Of a DNA stretch of 64,000 nucleotides, positions 53,836 to 62,204 are shown one piece after another. The notes beneath the pieces were generated by a model. The model had not been told where the DNA came from. It ran no database searches and saw only the letters and a list, made by a program, of their open reading frames with translations. The stretch comes from Chloroflexota bacterium (lineage in GTDB: Bacteria > Chloroflexota > Limnocylindria > Limnocylindrales > CSP1-4). Numbering within the stretch: the stretch's first letter is position 1; each line of letters begins with the position of its first letter. The position numbers and the translations under genes were made by a program. The DNA is taken from NCBI GenBank assembly GCA_005883615.1, contig VBEC01000020.1, positions 46,225 to 110,224 of the forward strand. The letters run 5' to 3'.

Positions 53836-54660
53836 TCAGGCGCCCGGGACCGACTCGACGATCAGGACCGTGTCGCCAAGCTGAATTTGGTCGCCCTCGC
53901 CCAGCACCACCTCGCCGACGTTGGCTCCATTCACGCGCGACCCATTCGTGCTTCCGAGATCGGTCAGCACCAGGGCACCCCGACGAGCATGAAGGCGGGC
54001 GTGATGCCGCGAAACACGCGCGTCCTGGAGGACCAGGGCGTTGTCGCTGGCACGCCCGATCGTGAGGGCACGTCCATCGACGGTCAGCTCCCGGGATGAG
54101 CCGTCCGGCCGAACCTCGCGCAAGCGGGCGATCGGGGCGGCCACGAGCGGGATCTGGAAGATGGCCGTGTGCGAACCGATATCCGACGGCTGGGATTCAG
54201 GATCCTCGATGGTTTGCGGACCGGCCGACGGGAAGGCGCCCTCGGCACCAGCCGGGTCGATCGCCGCATTCCGCCGGCGTTCGCGGCGCTGGGCATCGGC
54301 ATAGCGCGCCGCCACCCTGACCTCGCCCGGACGGATGTCGGGGTCGCCGACGAGCTCGACCTGCGGCCTGTCAGCGAGGGTGTAGCGATGTGCTCGGGCA
54401 AAGGTGAGGGCGGCATCTGCGAGCTCCGCGGCGAGGCTCCCCGCGATCTCACCGATGGCGCCCATGTCCATCGGACTCAGGTGGACGGCAAAACGGTTCG
54501 GGACCATGGTCCCGTCCCCGGTCGACAGTCGCTCGTTCTCCATCGCGCGCTCGATGCGCCGCTGGATCTGGATTGGCTGCAGCCGTGTCTTGAACAGGCG
54601 CGCCGTGGGGCGCTCGAACAGCCGTTCGAAGAACCGCTCCAGCTCGGCGAGGGGGCGCAT
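53836..54660 (-). CDS. fhaA: FhaA-like protein with DUF3662 and FHA domains
   Basis: A 274-residue protein. The N-terminal DUF3662 domain (~1-125) begins ERFFERLFERPTARLFKTRL. A charged linker follows, then the FHA domain (~185-270): LTIGRASDNALVLQDARVSR, HHARLHA and LTDLGSTNGSRVNG. In Mycobacterium FhaA regulates the lipid II flippase and cell-wall synthesis at the poles. Here it opens the fhaA-fhaB-rodA-pbpA operon, pointing to phosphorylation-dependent control of peptidoglycan synthesis. Confidence 0.9.
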   Translation of the reverse strand: MRPLAELERFFERLFERPTARLFKTRLQPIQIQRRIERAMENERLSTGDGTMVPNRFAVHLSPMDMGAIGEIAGSLAAELADAALTFARAHRYTLADRPQVELVGDPDIRPGEVRVAARYADAQRRERRRNAAIDPAGAEGAFPSAGPQTIEDPESQPSDIGSHTAIFQIPLVAAPIARLREVRPDGSSRELTVDGRALTIGRASDNALVLQDARVSRHHARLHARRGALVLTDLGSTNGSRVNGANVGEVVLGEGDQIQLGDTVLIVESVPGA

Positions 54661-54903
54661 GATCGGTTCGGGAGTCTAACAGAGGCCCTGTCGCGGCCGG
54701 CCGACGGACACTGCGCTGGTCATCACGAGCAGCGTCGGTCTGCCTTTCCGCCCTTCCGCCTGGTTGCTTCCCGGACGGCATGACCATCGACCCTCACCGG
54801 GAGTACCTGCGGCGCAGGGGGCGGTAGACGCCCTGCGATATACTCGCCGTCCCGTTCGGCCGGCCAGCCGGCGAACGGCGTCCGAGCTTGACCCGGGGAC
54901 CTG
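54661..54903. promoter_or_regulatory. Divergent promoter region between fhaA and the zinc-ribbon gene
   Basis: TATACT at 54839-54844 is a good -10 element for the plus-strand gene, with no clear -35. The rest is GC-rich without recognised RNA genes. The fhaA promoter must also lie here but no convincing match was found. Confidence 0.4.
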
Positions 54904-56682
54904 ATGCCCGAAATCCTGACCGAATCCTTTTGCGAGCGGTGTGGCACCCGCTATACGTTCGAGGCACAGGTTCCGAGGAAGAGCAGCCTCGGCAAACTCC
55001 GGCTGCTTTCGAAGGGTGTCAAGAACTACGTCCTGAGCGACGAGACAACCCTCGAGGAAGCGTTCGCCGACGCCAGAAGCGACGAAGAACGCGAGATCAC
55101 CGGCCAGCAGCTCGACGCCTTCCATAAGACGTTCAACTTCTGCATGACGTGCAGGCAGTACACATGCGGTAATTGCTGGAACGACGTCGAGAATCGTTGC
55201 CTGACCTGCGTGCCCCATGTCGGGCACGAGATCATGCCGGCGGCGTTCCCGAACCTCCAGGCACGCCTCGGAATGGCGCAGATCGAGACCGCGGCTGCGG
55301 GCAACGGCAACGGACATGTAGACGCCCCGGTCGTCGACCCTGCCGCCTGGCCGAGCATCGACCTGCGTGGTCCTGCGTCCGCCGCCGAAAAAGCGGGTGA
55401 GGAAGAGCCGCGCGACGAGGCGTCCCAGACAGACCTGGATGCCGCTGCGGCTCGACTTGCATCGATGTTCGGAGAGCCAGCGGCGACTGCGGAGCCGGCG
55501 GTCGACTTGGAGACGGTGGCCGAGGTAGAGGCCGACGTAAAGGTGGCGACGGCCGCTGCGGAGGATCTGGTCGAACCGGTCGAGGCGGTAGGTGCACCGG
55601 ATCTCGTCGCCGAGTCCGTCGAGGCGACCGAGCCCACGGGAACGCTTGGCGAGACATTGGGGACTGTCGCCGGGCCCGCGGAAGTGGAGCTCGAAGCCTT
55701 CGCGCAGCTCGAAGCGGCCGCGGAACCCGAGGCCGCCACCGAACCCGAGGCCGCCGCCGAACCCGACGCTGTTGCCGAGGCGGAGGCAATAAGCGAGCCC
55801 ACGCTCACCGAGCCCGAGGTCATCGAGGCTGAGCCCGCCGCGACATTCGAAGACATCGAAGAGCGATGGGTTGCGGTTGAGCTGCTCGCCGAGCCCGACG
55901 TTGATCTGCTTGCGGAGCCGATTGAAGCGTCCGCCGAGATCGAGGCCACCGCGGCACCGGCGACGGACGAGATCGTGGAGAGCGAGGCAGTCTCCGGATC
56001 CGAGGCTATCGCGCAGCCCGAGGCCGTCGCAGAACCGGAAATCGTTGCCGAACCGCAAGCTGTGGCGGAGCCCGAAGGCGCTGCGGAACCGGAAGCCGCT
56101 ATCGAGCCTGAGCTCGAGGCCGCCCCGGATGCCGAGCGGGAGACCGCAGCGGCTCGAGCGGCGGCCGCCGCGGCGCAGACGGCTGAGATCCTGGACAAGT
56201 TCAGGCCAGCGACGCCGCCCCCGGCCGCTCCACCACTCCCCATTCGTCCCGCCGTCGACCTTGTCATCCAGCCGGGCTGGCAGGTCACCGCTCCGGAAGC
56301 GCCCGCTGCGATTCCCGATGGCGGAGGGGCGCAGCCATTGCAAGCGGCCGCGTCGGCGGCCGCAGTCCCGGAGGTCGGGCAGCCGGGCCTCAGCGAAGCA
56401 CCGCAATGGCCGCTCAAGCCGGAATGGCCGAGCCACCTGCCGGCTCGTGAAGGGCTGCGGCAGCCTCAGGCAGATTGGGCGACAGCGGCACAGGCGCAGT
56501 GGCCGGCGGTCGACGCACGCTCGGGACAGATCCCTCATCGCGGTGATGCGATGTGGGCAGCGTCGAGCCGAGACGTCCTGGACACTCGCCCTGAACTCGG
56601 TGTCCAGGCGTGCGTGAGCTGCGGATTGCCACTTTCTGCGACGGCGCGCTTCTGTCGCCGTTGCGGAACGCACCAAGGCTAG
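54904..56682 (+). CDS. Zinc-ribbon protein with long Ala/Glu/Pro repeat region
   Basis: A 592-residue soluble protein. The N-terminus has CERCGTRYTF, then FCMTCRQYTCGNCW and CLTCVPHVGHE, enough Cys/His for two or more zinc sites within ~110 residues. Residues ~170-420 are acidic AEPEA-type repeats. The C-terminus holds another zinc ribbon (ACVSCGLPLSATARFCRRCG). No enzyme motif is seen. The organisation suggests a scaffold with zinc-binding ends joined by an extended acidic spacer. The partner is unknown. It overlaps the convergent yihY gene by four bases. Confidence 0.8.
   Translation: MPEILTESFCERCGTRYTFEAQVPRKSSLGKLRLLSKGVKNYVLSDETTLEEAFADARSDEEREITGQQLDAFHKTFNFCMTCRQYTCGNCWNDVENRCLTCVPHVGHEIMPAAFPNLQARLGMAQIETAAAGNGNGHVDAPVVDPAAWPSIDLRGPASAAEKAGEEEPRDEASQTDLDAAAARLASMFGEPAATAEPAVDLETVAEVEADVKVATAAAEDLVEPVEAVGAPDLVAESVEATEPTGTLGETLGTVAGPAEVELEAFAQLEAAAEPEAATEPEAAAEPDAVAEAEAISEPTLTEPEVIEAEPAATFEDIEERWVAVELLAEPDVDLLAEPIEASAEIEATAAPATDEIVESEAVSGSEAIAQPEAVAEPEIVAEPQAVAEPEGAAEPEAAIEPELEAAPDAERETAAARAAAAAAQTAEILDKFRPATPPPAAPPLPIRPAVDLVIQPGWQVTAPEAPAAIPDGGGAQPLQAAASAAAVPEVGQPGLSEAPQWPLKPEWPSHLPAREGLRQPQADWATAAQAQWPAVDARSGQIPHRGDAMWAASSRDVLDTRPELGVQACVSCGLPLSATARFCRRCGTHQG
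55723..55770 (+). repeat. 18-base tandem repeat encoding EPEAAA
   Basis: Two near-identical 18-base units (GAACCCGAGGCCGCC plus three bases) at 55723-55740 and 55741-55758 are followed by a partial copy. They belong to a longer degenerate Ala/Glu/Pro repeat region. No CRISPR-like spacing is present. Confidence 0.8.
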
Positions 56683-57569
56683 ACCGACCGGCTTGTTGCC
56701 TCGGGCGTAGGGATTGCGGAGCTCATACGCTCCCGCACCCAGCCTGCTCCCAGGAGAAGCACCTGGAAACCGGTTGAGAGCCAGATGAGCGCCGCGAACA
56801 CGGCGGCGATCGCGCCGTAAACGGCCAGCGAACCGACCAGGCGCGGAGTCAGGTACACGAAGAGATCGGTGAAGGCGGCGAGCCCGATGCCGACGACGAT
56901 GGCCGGCAACGCAATCGCGCTCCAGGGCGGCCTGCGCGGCGGGACGAATCGGTAGACAAGCCCGACGCCAAGCGCCAAGACCAGCGCGGCGAGCACCGGC
57001 GAGATGAAGCGTGACCCGAGACGGGTCGCGTCGCCGGCACCGCGGGCGAGCAGGCTCTCCTCCAGGAACGAAGCAACGCTGGTCAGTGCAATCGCGCCCA
57101 GGAAGGCCCCGACGAGGGCGCCCACCGAGAGAACGCCGCGCGCGGTCCGCACCAGCAGCCCTCGCGGGGCCTCGTCGCGGAAGACGCGCGAGAAGGCATC
57201 GTCGAGTGCGATGTAGAAACGGGACGCCCCCCACACGAGCCCGACGACCCCGATCAATGAGTACTGGACGGCCCCGTCCGACACGCTGCGAAGCCCGATC
57301 TCGAAGAGGTCGCGTAACGGAGGGAGGTGGCTGGCCAGCGAGCTGACGATCTCGGCCTGGCGGGCCGGGTCGCGAACGACGAGCCCAGCCAGGCCGATGA
57401 TCAGGAGGATTGCAGGCAGAAGCGCGAACAGGGCCGCATAGGCCAGGCCGCCTGCCGCCAATCCCCCACCCGCGGCGTCGTATCTGGTGAGAACCGCCCG
57501 GAGACGGACCACGGCTCGCCACCCGGCGACGCGCTCCAGGACCGCGCGAACCAGGGCCGGCGCTTCCAC
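56679..57569 (-). CDS. YihY/virulence factor BrkB family membrane protein
   Basis: A 296-residue inner-membrane protein with six predicted helices. Family segments are AGGLAYAALFALLPAILLII near the N-terminus, GLVWGASRFYIALDDAFSRV in the middle and VYGAIAAVFAALIWLSTGFQ near the end. Once called ribonuclease BN, the family is now regarded as membrane proteins of unclear, possibly transport, function. GTG start; the gene lies 13 bases from the HTH gene upstream. Confidence 0.88.
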   Translation of the reverse strand: MEAPALVRAVLERVAGWRAVVRLRAVLTRYDAAGGGLAAGGLAYAALFALLPAILLIIGLAGLVVRDPARQAEIVSSLASHLPPLRDLFEIGLRSVSDGAVQYSLIGVVGLVWGASRFYIALDDAFSRVFRDEAPRGLLVRTARGVLSVGALVGAFLGAIALTSVASFLEESLLARGAGDATRLGSRFISPVLAALVLALGVGLVYRFVPPRRPPWSAIALPAIVVGIGLAAFTDLFVYLTPRLVGSLAVYGAIAAVFAALIWLSTGFQVLLLGAGWVRERMSSAIPTPEATSRSV

Positions 57570-57582
57570 GATCGGACGGGCG

Positions 57583-57825
57583 TCAGCCCGACCAATCCTC
57601 GAACAGGCCCGCCTGCAGATCTGACGCTCTCACCCTCCGTGGGGCCGCCACGAGACCGCGAACCTCCGCTCGCCGCACGTAGCGTCGGCCGCCGAGCTTG
57701 ATGCTTTGCAGCCTCCCGGCACGCGCCCATCCGCCGAGCGTTGCGGGACGAAAGTGGACATTCGCGGCAGCCAGGATGTCGGCTGCCTCCGCCAATGTGA
57801 TCCAGTCCGACGGGCTGGCCGGCAC
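57583..57825 (-). CDS. Small MerR/excisionase-like DNA-binding protein
   Basis: An 80-residue protein dominated by a helix-turn-helix: WITLAEAADILAAANVHFRP, then LGGWARAGRLQSIKLGGRRY with the following arginine-rich wing. This resembles the helix-turn-helix of excisionases and phage-type regulators. There are no mobile-element genes nearby. It starts three bases after fmdB stops, so it is co-transcribed and may regulate the local operon. GTG start. Confidence 0.75.
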   Translation of the reverse strand: MPASPSDWITLAEAADILAAANVHFRPATLGGWARAGRLQSIKLGGRRYVRRAEVRGLVAAPRRVRASDLQAGLFEDWSG

Positions 57826-57828
57826 GGC

Positions 57829-58218
57829 TCAGACCCCTTCGCCGGATGAGCCCGACGAGCTGTTGGCGCTGCGCTTGCCGTCGGTTGCCTTGTCACCTCC
57901 GCGGGGGGCTTTCGACGCTGCCGTCTCGTCCTTGCTGTCCGTAGGTTTCGAACCCCTTTCGCCGGTTTCGCTCGTCTCTCCGCTGGGCGTCTCGCTCGAG
58001 CTTGTTCCGGTGTCGGATTTCGAGCCGGCTCGGGTCACGCTGCTGCGCCGATCCTTCTTTGCCCAGCCGGAGCCCTTGAAGTGAACCGCAGGCAGGGTGA
58101 AGGCCTTGCGCATCGGAGCGGCCCCGCAGACCGGGCACTTGGCCGGCCCCTCGGCGTTCACCCCGTGCATGACTTCGATCCGATGGCCATTCGGGCACAC
58201 GTAGTCGTACACGGGCAT
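57829..58218 (-). CDS. FmdB-family zinc-ribbon protein
   Basis: A 129-residue protein. It starts MPVYDYVCPNGHRIEVMHG, the canonical FmdB N-terminus, and Cys pairs in CPNGH and KCPVCG bind zinc. PMRKAFTLPAVHFKGSGWAK is the second conserved segment. The last ~65 residues are a disordered Ser/Thr/Gly/Lys-rich tail. FmdB proteins are proposed regulators but remain poorly understood. ATG 58216-58218 is fixed by this N-terminus; the longer frame is artefactual. Confidence 0.85.
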   Translation of the reverse strand: MPVYDYVCPNGHRIEVMHGVNAEGPAKCPVCGAAPMRKAFTLPAVHFKGSGWAKKDRRSSVTRAGSKSDTGTSSSETPSGETSETGERGSKPTDSKDETAASKAPRGGDKATDGKRSANSSSGSSGEGV

Positions 58219-58265
58219 TTGGCGAAGTTTCGCAGGTTCGAAGTCGGCGGCGCGGGCCTCGGCGA

Positions 58266-59015
58266 TCAGCCCCTGAGGAGGCGCATACCGCATTTCGGGC
58301 AGTAGAACGCTCGCTCGTGGGCGGAAGCGAAGCCGCAGTGAGCGCAGACGAGTCCACCACGCCCCGCCGCGGGCACCGGCCGCTCGATCGGCGTGAGGCC
58401 GAGCGCGTACTGGCTCGCCAGGACATTGCTGAGCAGGCCACCGAGGAGCTTGGCACCGGTGCGATCCGTGTCACCCCGAACGCCTTTGCCGCCCCAGCCC
58501 ACGACCGCCCGGACGATCATGTCGCCGGTTGTCTCGTCCCAGTGCGAAGCCACTCCACCCACGATGGCGTTGTATTCCGGGTAACCGGACGTGTCCACCT
58601 CGCCGTCGAGCATCGCGCAGACGAAGGTGTCGAACGCCAGGTCGATGGCGTCGATCGACTCCAGGACCATCAGCGCGTGCCGAGTGACCGGTGACTGCTC
58701 GTGGTGAGCATTCAGCCACTGCATCGCTTCCGATGGCCGGGTTATCACCGGAGTCGCCTGGCTGAATTCCATCGCGAGCGGCTCGACCGTCTCGATCTCG
58801 CTCCTGGCGAGTCCGCTGAGCATCCCGGGAAGCTCCGCGAGCGTTCGGGGGCCCGCCTTCATGCGAACGCCCTCGCTGCTCTTGCCCGCGTAGTAAAGCT
58901 TGAGCTGGTGCTCCTGCGCCGTGACCTCTTCGGGCATGGCCGAGGAGCCCGCCAGCGGCTGGGCGATCGGCTGGGCCTCAGGGCCGGAGCGGCGCTTCAG
59001 GAAATCGAGCGGCAC
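58266..59015 (-). CDS. Protein of unknown function with C-terminal zinc ribbon
   Basis: A 249-residue soluble protein. Residues ~35-215 form an unrecognised alpha/beta domain (QLKLYYAGKSSEGVRMKAGP; WGGKGVRGDTDRTGAKLLGG). The C-terminus is a zinc ribbon with two CxxC pairs (CAHCGF and YCPKCGM). TACGAT upstream may be its -10 element. It begins the group leading to fmdB, the HTH protein and yihY. GTG start. Zinc-ribbon proteins appear three times in 54904-59015, which may or may not be meaningful. Confidence 0.75.
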   Translation of the reverse strand: MPLDFLKRRSGPEAQPIAQPLAGSSAMPEEVTAQEHQLKLYYAGKSSEGVRMKAGPRTLAELPGMLSGLARSEIETVEPLAMEFSQATPVITRPSEAMQWLNAHHEQSPVTRHALMVLESIDAIDLAFDTFVCAMLDGEVDTSGYPEYNAIVGGVASHWDETTGDMIVRAVVGWGGKGVRGDTDRTGAKLLGGLLSNVLASQYALGLTPIERPVPAAGRGGLVCAHCGFASAHERAFYCPKCGMRLLRG

Positions 59016-59087
59016 GTGATAACCCCGGTTCTTGGTGGAAGACGTCTCGAACGAGGGCCTTATCGTAGCGCGTCACCCGCGCCGGGT

Positions 59088-61865
59088 TCAGCGTCGACCG
59101 TCCGCCGGGCGACCGGTCGACGAGGACACCCGAGCCTCGAGCCGCGCGACCTGGTCCGCCAGCTCCGCCTCCCGGGCTCGCGCACCGGCGACGACGTCCG
59201 GCCGAGCCTTCGCCACAAAGGCTTCGTTTGCGAGGCGAGTGCGCGTTGCCTGCAGCAGGTCCCGGGCGGTCGTCAGCTCCTTATCGAGACGCGCCCGTTC
59301 CAGCTCGGCCGTGGACTCCGCCGCGCTCCTAAGCCGGATGCGGGCCTCGGACTCACCAGCGATCACCGTCAGTTGCTCGGCGGGGGCCACGTGGGCGGTC
59401 GCCCCGTGCAGAGCCTCTCGGGTGAGGTGGCGGGTAAGCGGCCGCGCCCGGATCATCCGTTCGATTGCGGGCTCCAGCGCCGCAAATGACTGACCGAGCT
59501 CGGATGGAACCGCGAGGTCGACCGGGAGCCACTCGCTCGGCTGAAGATGGGCTTCCGCTCGGGCATTCCGAACCGCCCGGATCAGCTCGACGACGGCCGA
59601 GACGCGAGCCTCGGCCTCGGCCTCGCGCTCCCCCACGCCCGGCCACCGGGCCACGATCAACAGCTCTGGGTCCGAGGCGCCATGCGGCGTCGACTGCCAG
59701 ATTGCCTCGGTCACGAAGGGCATCAACGGATGCAGGAGTCGCAGGTACGTGTCGAGGACCTCGACCAGCGTCCACCACGTGGCTTCGTGCACCTCGCGCG
59801 GCAGCTCGACTGCGCTCAGGCGGACCTTGGCGAATTCCAGGAACCAGTCGCAGTACTCACCCCAGATCGCCTCGTACAGGACGCGCGTGGCCTCACCGTA
59901 CGCGTACTGACCCATCTGCCGATCGACTTCGGCGACGGTGGCACTCATGCGAGAGCTGATCCAATGCTCGGCGGGACCCATGTGCGCTCTCATCGGCACC
60001 TGCCGCTCGGCGCCGGGCGCGATCCAGGTTGGCCGGGCGCCCAGGACGAAGCGGGCCGCGTTCCACAGCTTGTTGGCGAAGTTGCGCCCGTTCTCGATCC
60101 TCTCGCGGCTGAGCCTGAGGTCACTGCCCGGCGTGGTCCCGTTGACGAGCGCGAAGCGCAGGGCGTCCGCGCCGAACTCGTCGATCGTCTCCAACGGATC
60201 GACGACGTTGCCCTTGGTCTTGGACATCTTTTGTCCGAGGGGGTCGCGCACGAGGCCCGACAAGTAGACCGTCTCGAACGGTTCCCGGCCCGTCAGCTGG
60301 ATTCCCAGCATCACCATCCGGGCGACCCAGAAGAAGATGATGTCGTAGCCGGTTTCCATGACCGAGGTCGGGTAATAGCGCTCGTAGTCGGGCGTCTCCT
60401 CCGGCCAGCCGAGTGTCGAGAATGGCCAGAGGCCGGAGCTGAACCACGTATCGAAGATATCCGGGTCCTGCCGCAGCTCCCCGGCGGGTCGGCCACATAT
60501 CTCGCAGGCGGACGGCCCGTCCTCTGCCGCCGACACCGTGACGTGCCCGTCGGGGCAATACCACGCGGGGATGCGGTGGCCCCACCACAGCTGCCGGCTG
60601 ACGTTCCAATCGTGGATGTTGGTCAGCCAGTGCTCCCACTCCTTCTCAAAGCGGGACGGGAGGATCACGACTCGGCGGCTTCGAGTGGCCGCGAGGGCCT
60701 TTTCGGCGAGCGGCCCGGTACGCACGAACCACTGGGTCATGAGCCGCGGCTCGATGACGTCGCCCGAGCGCTGGCAGCGCCCGATGAGCATCTGGTGCGG
60801 CTTCGCCGCCGCGAGGTCGCCGGTGGCCTCGAGCTCGGCGACGATGCGCTCCCGGGCCTCGTAACGATCGAGGCCGGCAAAGGGGCCGCCGCTTGAGTTG
60901 ACGGTCGCGTCTTCCTCGAGGACGTTGACCATCGGCAGGCCGTGCCGGCGGCCCGTCTCGTAGTCGTCCTGGTCGTGGGCCGGCGTGATCTTCACCGCAC
61001 CGGTTCCGAACTCGCGCTGGACGACGTCGTCGGCGATGATCGAGACGACGCGATTGACGAACGGGATCAGGACGCGCCTGCCGATGAGGGCCTTGTAGCG
61101 CGCGTCATCCGGGTGAACGGCCACGGCGGTGTCGCCCAGGATCGTCTCGGGCCTCGTAGTCGCGACGGCGATCGTCGCGCCGGGGTCCGGCTGGCCGGTC
61201 TCCTCATCGACCAGGTGGTAACGGACGAACCACAGCGTGCCCGTCTCCTCGGTGGGGATGACCTCCAGATCTGACACGCTGGTCCGACACCCGGGGCACC
61301 AATTGACGAGTGCCTCGGTTCGGTAGGCCAGGTCGTCCCTGTAAAGCCGACTGAATGCCTCGCGCACAGCACGCGCCGAGACTTCGTCCATCGTGAAGCG
61401 AAGCCGGCTCCAGTCGAGGGACGCCCCGAGACGGCGTTGCTGGCCCAGCATCACCGGTCGTGTCTCCTCCACGAAGCGCCGCATGCGCTCGAGGTAGCGC
61501 TCGCGCCCGAGGCTCTGGCGTGACTCGCCCTCCGCAGCGAGGATGCGGTCAAGCACGAATTGCGCTGCAATCGACGCGTGGTCCAGGCCTGGCAGGAACA
61601 GCGCCGCGCGACCGAGCATCCGCGCGCGGCGAACCATCAGGTCCTCGACAGCCGAACGCTGCGCGTGTCCGAGGTGGAGGGAGCCCGTGATATTGGGTGG
61701 GGGCTGGATGATCACAAACGGCGGCTGGCCGGGGTCGGCGGTCGAACCGTTGCCGTCGGGAGCGAACACGTCGGCGTCGAGCCAGCGCTGGTAGATCGCG
61801 GCTTCGAAGTCCGCCGGGGTGTACGCCTTCGGCAGGTCGTGTGTTCGTCGGTCGGTTGCCGTCAT
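59088..61865 (-). CDS. valS: Valyl-tRNA synthetase
   Basis: A 925-residue class I synthetase. The HIGH-equivalent is PPPNITGSLHLGHAQ and the KMSKS motif is LGQKMSKTKGNVVDP. Between them lies the CP1 editing domain (TTRPETILGDTAVAVHPDD). A C-terminal coiled-coil arm (ELERARLDKELTTARDLLQA) is typical of ValRS. ATG 61863-61865 begins MTATDRRTHDLPKAYTPADF; the longer frame would run through the T-box leader and is rejected. Expression should depend on uncharged tRNA-Val through that leader. Confidence 0.96.
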   Translation of the reverse strand: MTATDRRTHDLPKAYTPADFEAAIYQRWLDADVFAPDGNGSTADPGQPPFVIIQPPPNITGSLHLGHAQRSAVEDLMVRRARMLGRAALFLPGLDHASIAAQFVLDRILAAEGESRQSLGRERYLERMRRFVEETRPVMLGQQRRLGASLDWSRLRFTMDEVSARAVREAFSRLYRDDLAYRTEALVNWCPGCRTSVSDLEVIPTEETGTLWFVRYHLVDEETGQPDPGATIAVATTRPETILGDTAVAVHPDDARYKALIGRRVLIPFVNRVVSIIADDVVQREFGTGAVKITPAHDQDDYETGRRHGLPMVNVLEEDATVNSSGGPFAGLDRYEARERIVAELEATGDLAAAKPHQMLIGRCQRSGDVIEPRLMTQWFVRTGPLAEKALAATRSRRVVILPSRFEKEWEHWLTNIHDWNVSRQLWWGHRIPAWYCPDGHVTVSAAEDGPSACEICGRPAGELRQDPDIFDTWFSSGLWPFSTLGWPEETPDYERYYPTSVMETGYDIIFFWVARMVMLGIQLTGREPFETVYLSGLVRDPLGQKMSKTKGNVVDPLETIDEFGADALRFALVNGTTPGSDLRLSRERIENGRNFANKLWNAARFVLGARPTWIAPGAERQVPMRAHMGPAEHWISSRMSATVAEVDRQMGQYAYGEATRVLYEAIWGEYCDWFLEFAKVRLSAVELPREVHEATWWTLVEVLDTYLRLLHPLMPFVTEAIWQSTPHGASDPELLIVARWPGVGEREAEAEARVSAVVELIRAVRNARAEAHLQPSEWLPVDLAVPSELGQSFAALEPAIERMIRARPLTRHLTREALHGATAHVAPAEQLTVIAGESEARIRLRSAAESTAELERARLDKELTTARDLLQATRTRLANEAFVAKARPDVVAGARAREAELADQVARLEARVSSSTGRPADGRR

Positions 61866-61915
61866 GGTCAGAAGTCCACCGCAGACTGAAGGGCTCGGAG
61901 TAGGGAAAGCCGCAG

Positions 61916-61948
61916 AAACGAAAACCCGCTCGTCCAGCGGACGAACGG
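61916..61948 (-). terminator. Intrinsic terminator of the valS T-box leader
   Basis: CCGTTCGTCC (61948-61939) and GGACGAGCGG (61935-61926) form a 10-bp stem with one G-U pair and a three-base loop, followed by GTTTTCGTTT. Its rising arm overlaps the segment needed by the antiterminator, so charged tRNA would favour this form. Confidence 0.85.
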
Positions 61949-62153
61949 ATCGTGGTACCACCAGCTGGTTCAGCGATCGACGGTCGCCGGTCATCCCGGC
62001 GCCGGGCTTCGAACGCCCTCCTGACGCGCTAACGGGCGCCGACCGCATGACTCCCGAGCGACCTTCGCGCCACCGTTTCCTGCGCGGATCTCAGCGTCCC
62101 GCACTCTCTGAGGAGGCCTGTGTGGCGTTACTCCTCTCGGTCTTCGCCGTGAG
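61949..62153 (-). promoter_or_regulatory. T-box riboswitch, GUC (valine) specifier, upstream of valS
   Basis: The minus-strand leader has the Stem I layout: CCGAG/CTCGG (62140-62136 with 62058-62054) below and CGCCAC/GTGGCG (62127-62122 with 62073-62068) above an internal loop. That loop has GGAGTA on one side and GAAGGTCG on the other, placing GUC (62062-62060), a valine codon, as specifier. AGAGAG (62109-62104) marks the distal loop. The T-box CTGGTGGTACCACG (61964-61951) contains UGGU, complementary to ACCA of a tRNA with discriminator A. Downstream is the terminator. Uncharged tRNA-Val should permit read-through. Helices were assigned by eye. Confidence 0.88.
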
Positions 62154-62159
62154 GCCGCG

Positions 62160-62165
62160 AGTCTA
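62160..62165 (-). promoter_or_regulatory. -10 element of the valS leader promoter
   Basis: TAGACT on the minus strand lies about seven bases before the predicted T-box RNA start. No good -35 hexamer was found at 16-18 bases, so the assignment is tentative. Confidence 0.4.
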
Positions 62166-62204
62166 GCAGGTGATCAGGGGATAAGGGCCTGACCCTGCGG
62201 CCGG

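Noticed and set aside
55700..56100. Repeat region considered as CRISPR
   Set aside because: Repeats are contiguous, degenerate and in frame, with no unique spacers; they encode AEPEA peptides.
54676..57522. 948-codon minus-strand frame across the zinc-ribbon gene
   Set aside because: It spans a gene with strong Cys motifs plus two intergenic regions, and its sequence is an artefact of the repeat composition.
57583..57825. Excisionase-like gene as sign of a mobile element
   Set aside because: No integrase, transposase, attachment repeats or composition shift nearby; it sits in an ordinary operon.
61866..62048. Longer valS start 61 codons upstream
   Set aside because: The added residues come from the T-box leader and terminator; MTATDRR fits the usual ValRS N-terminus.
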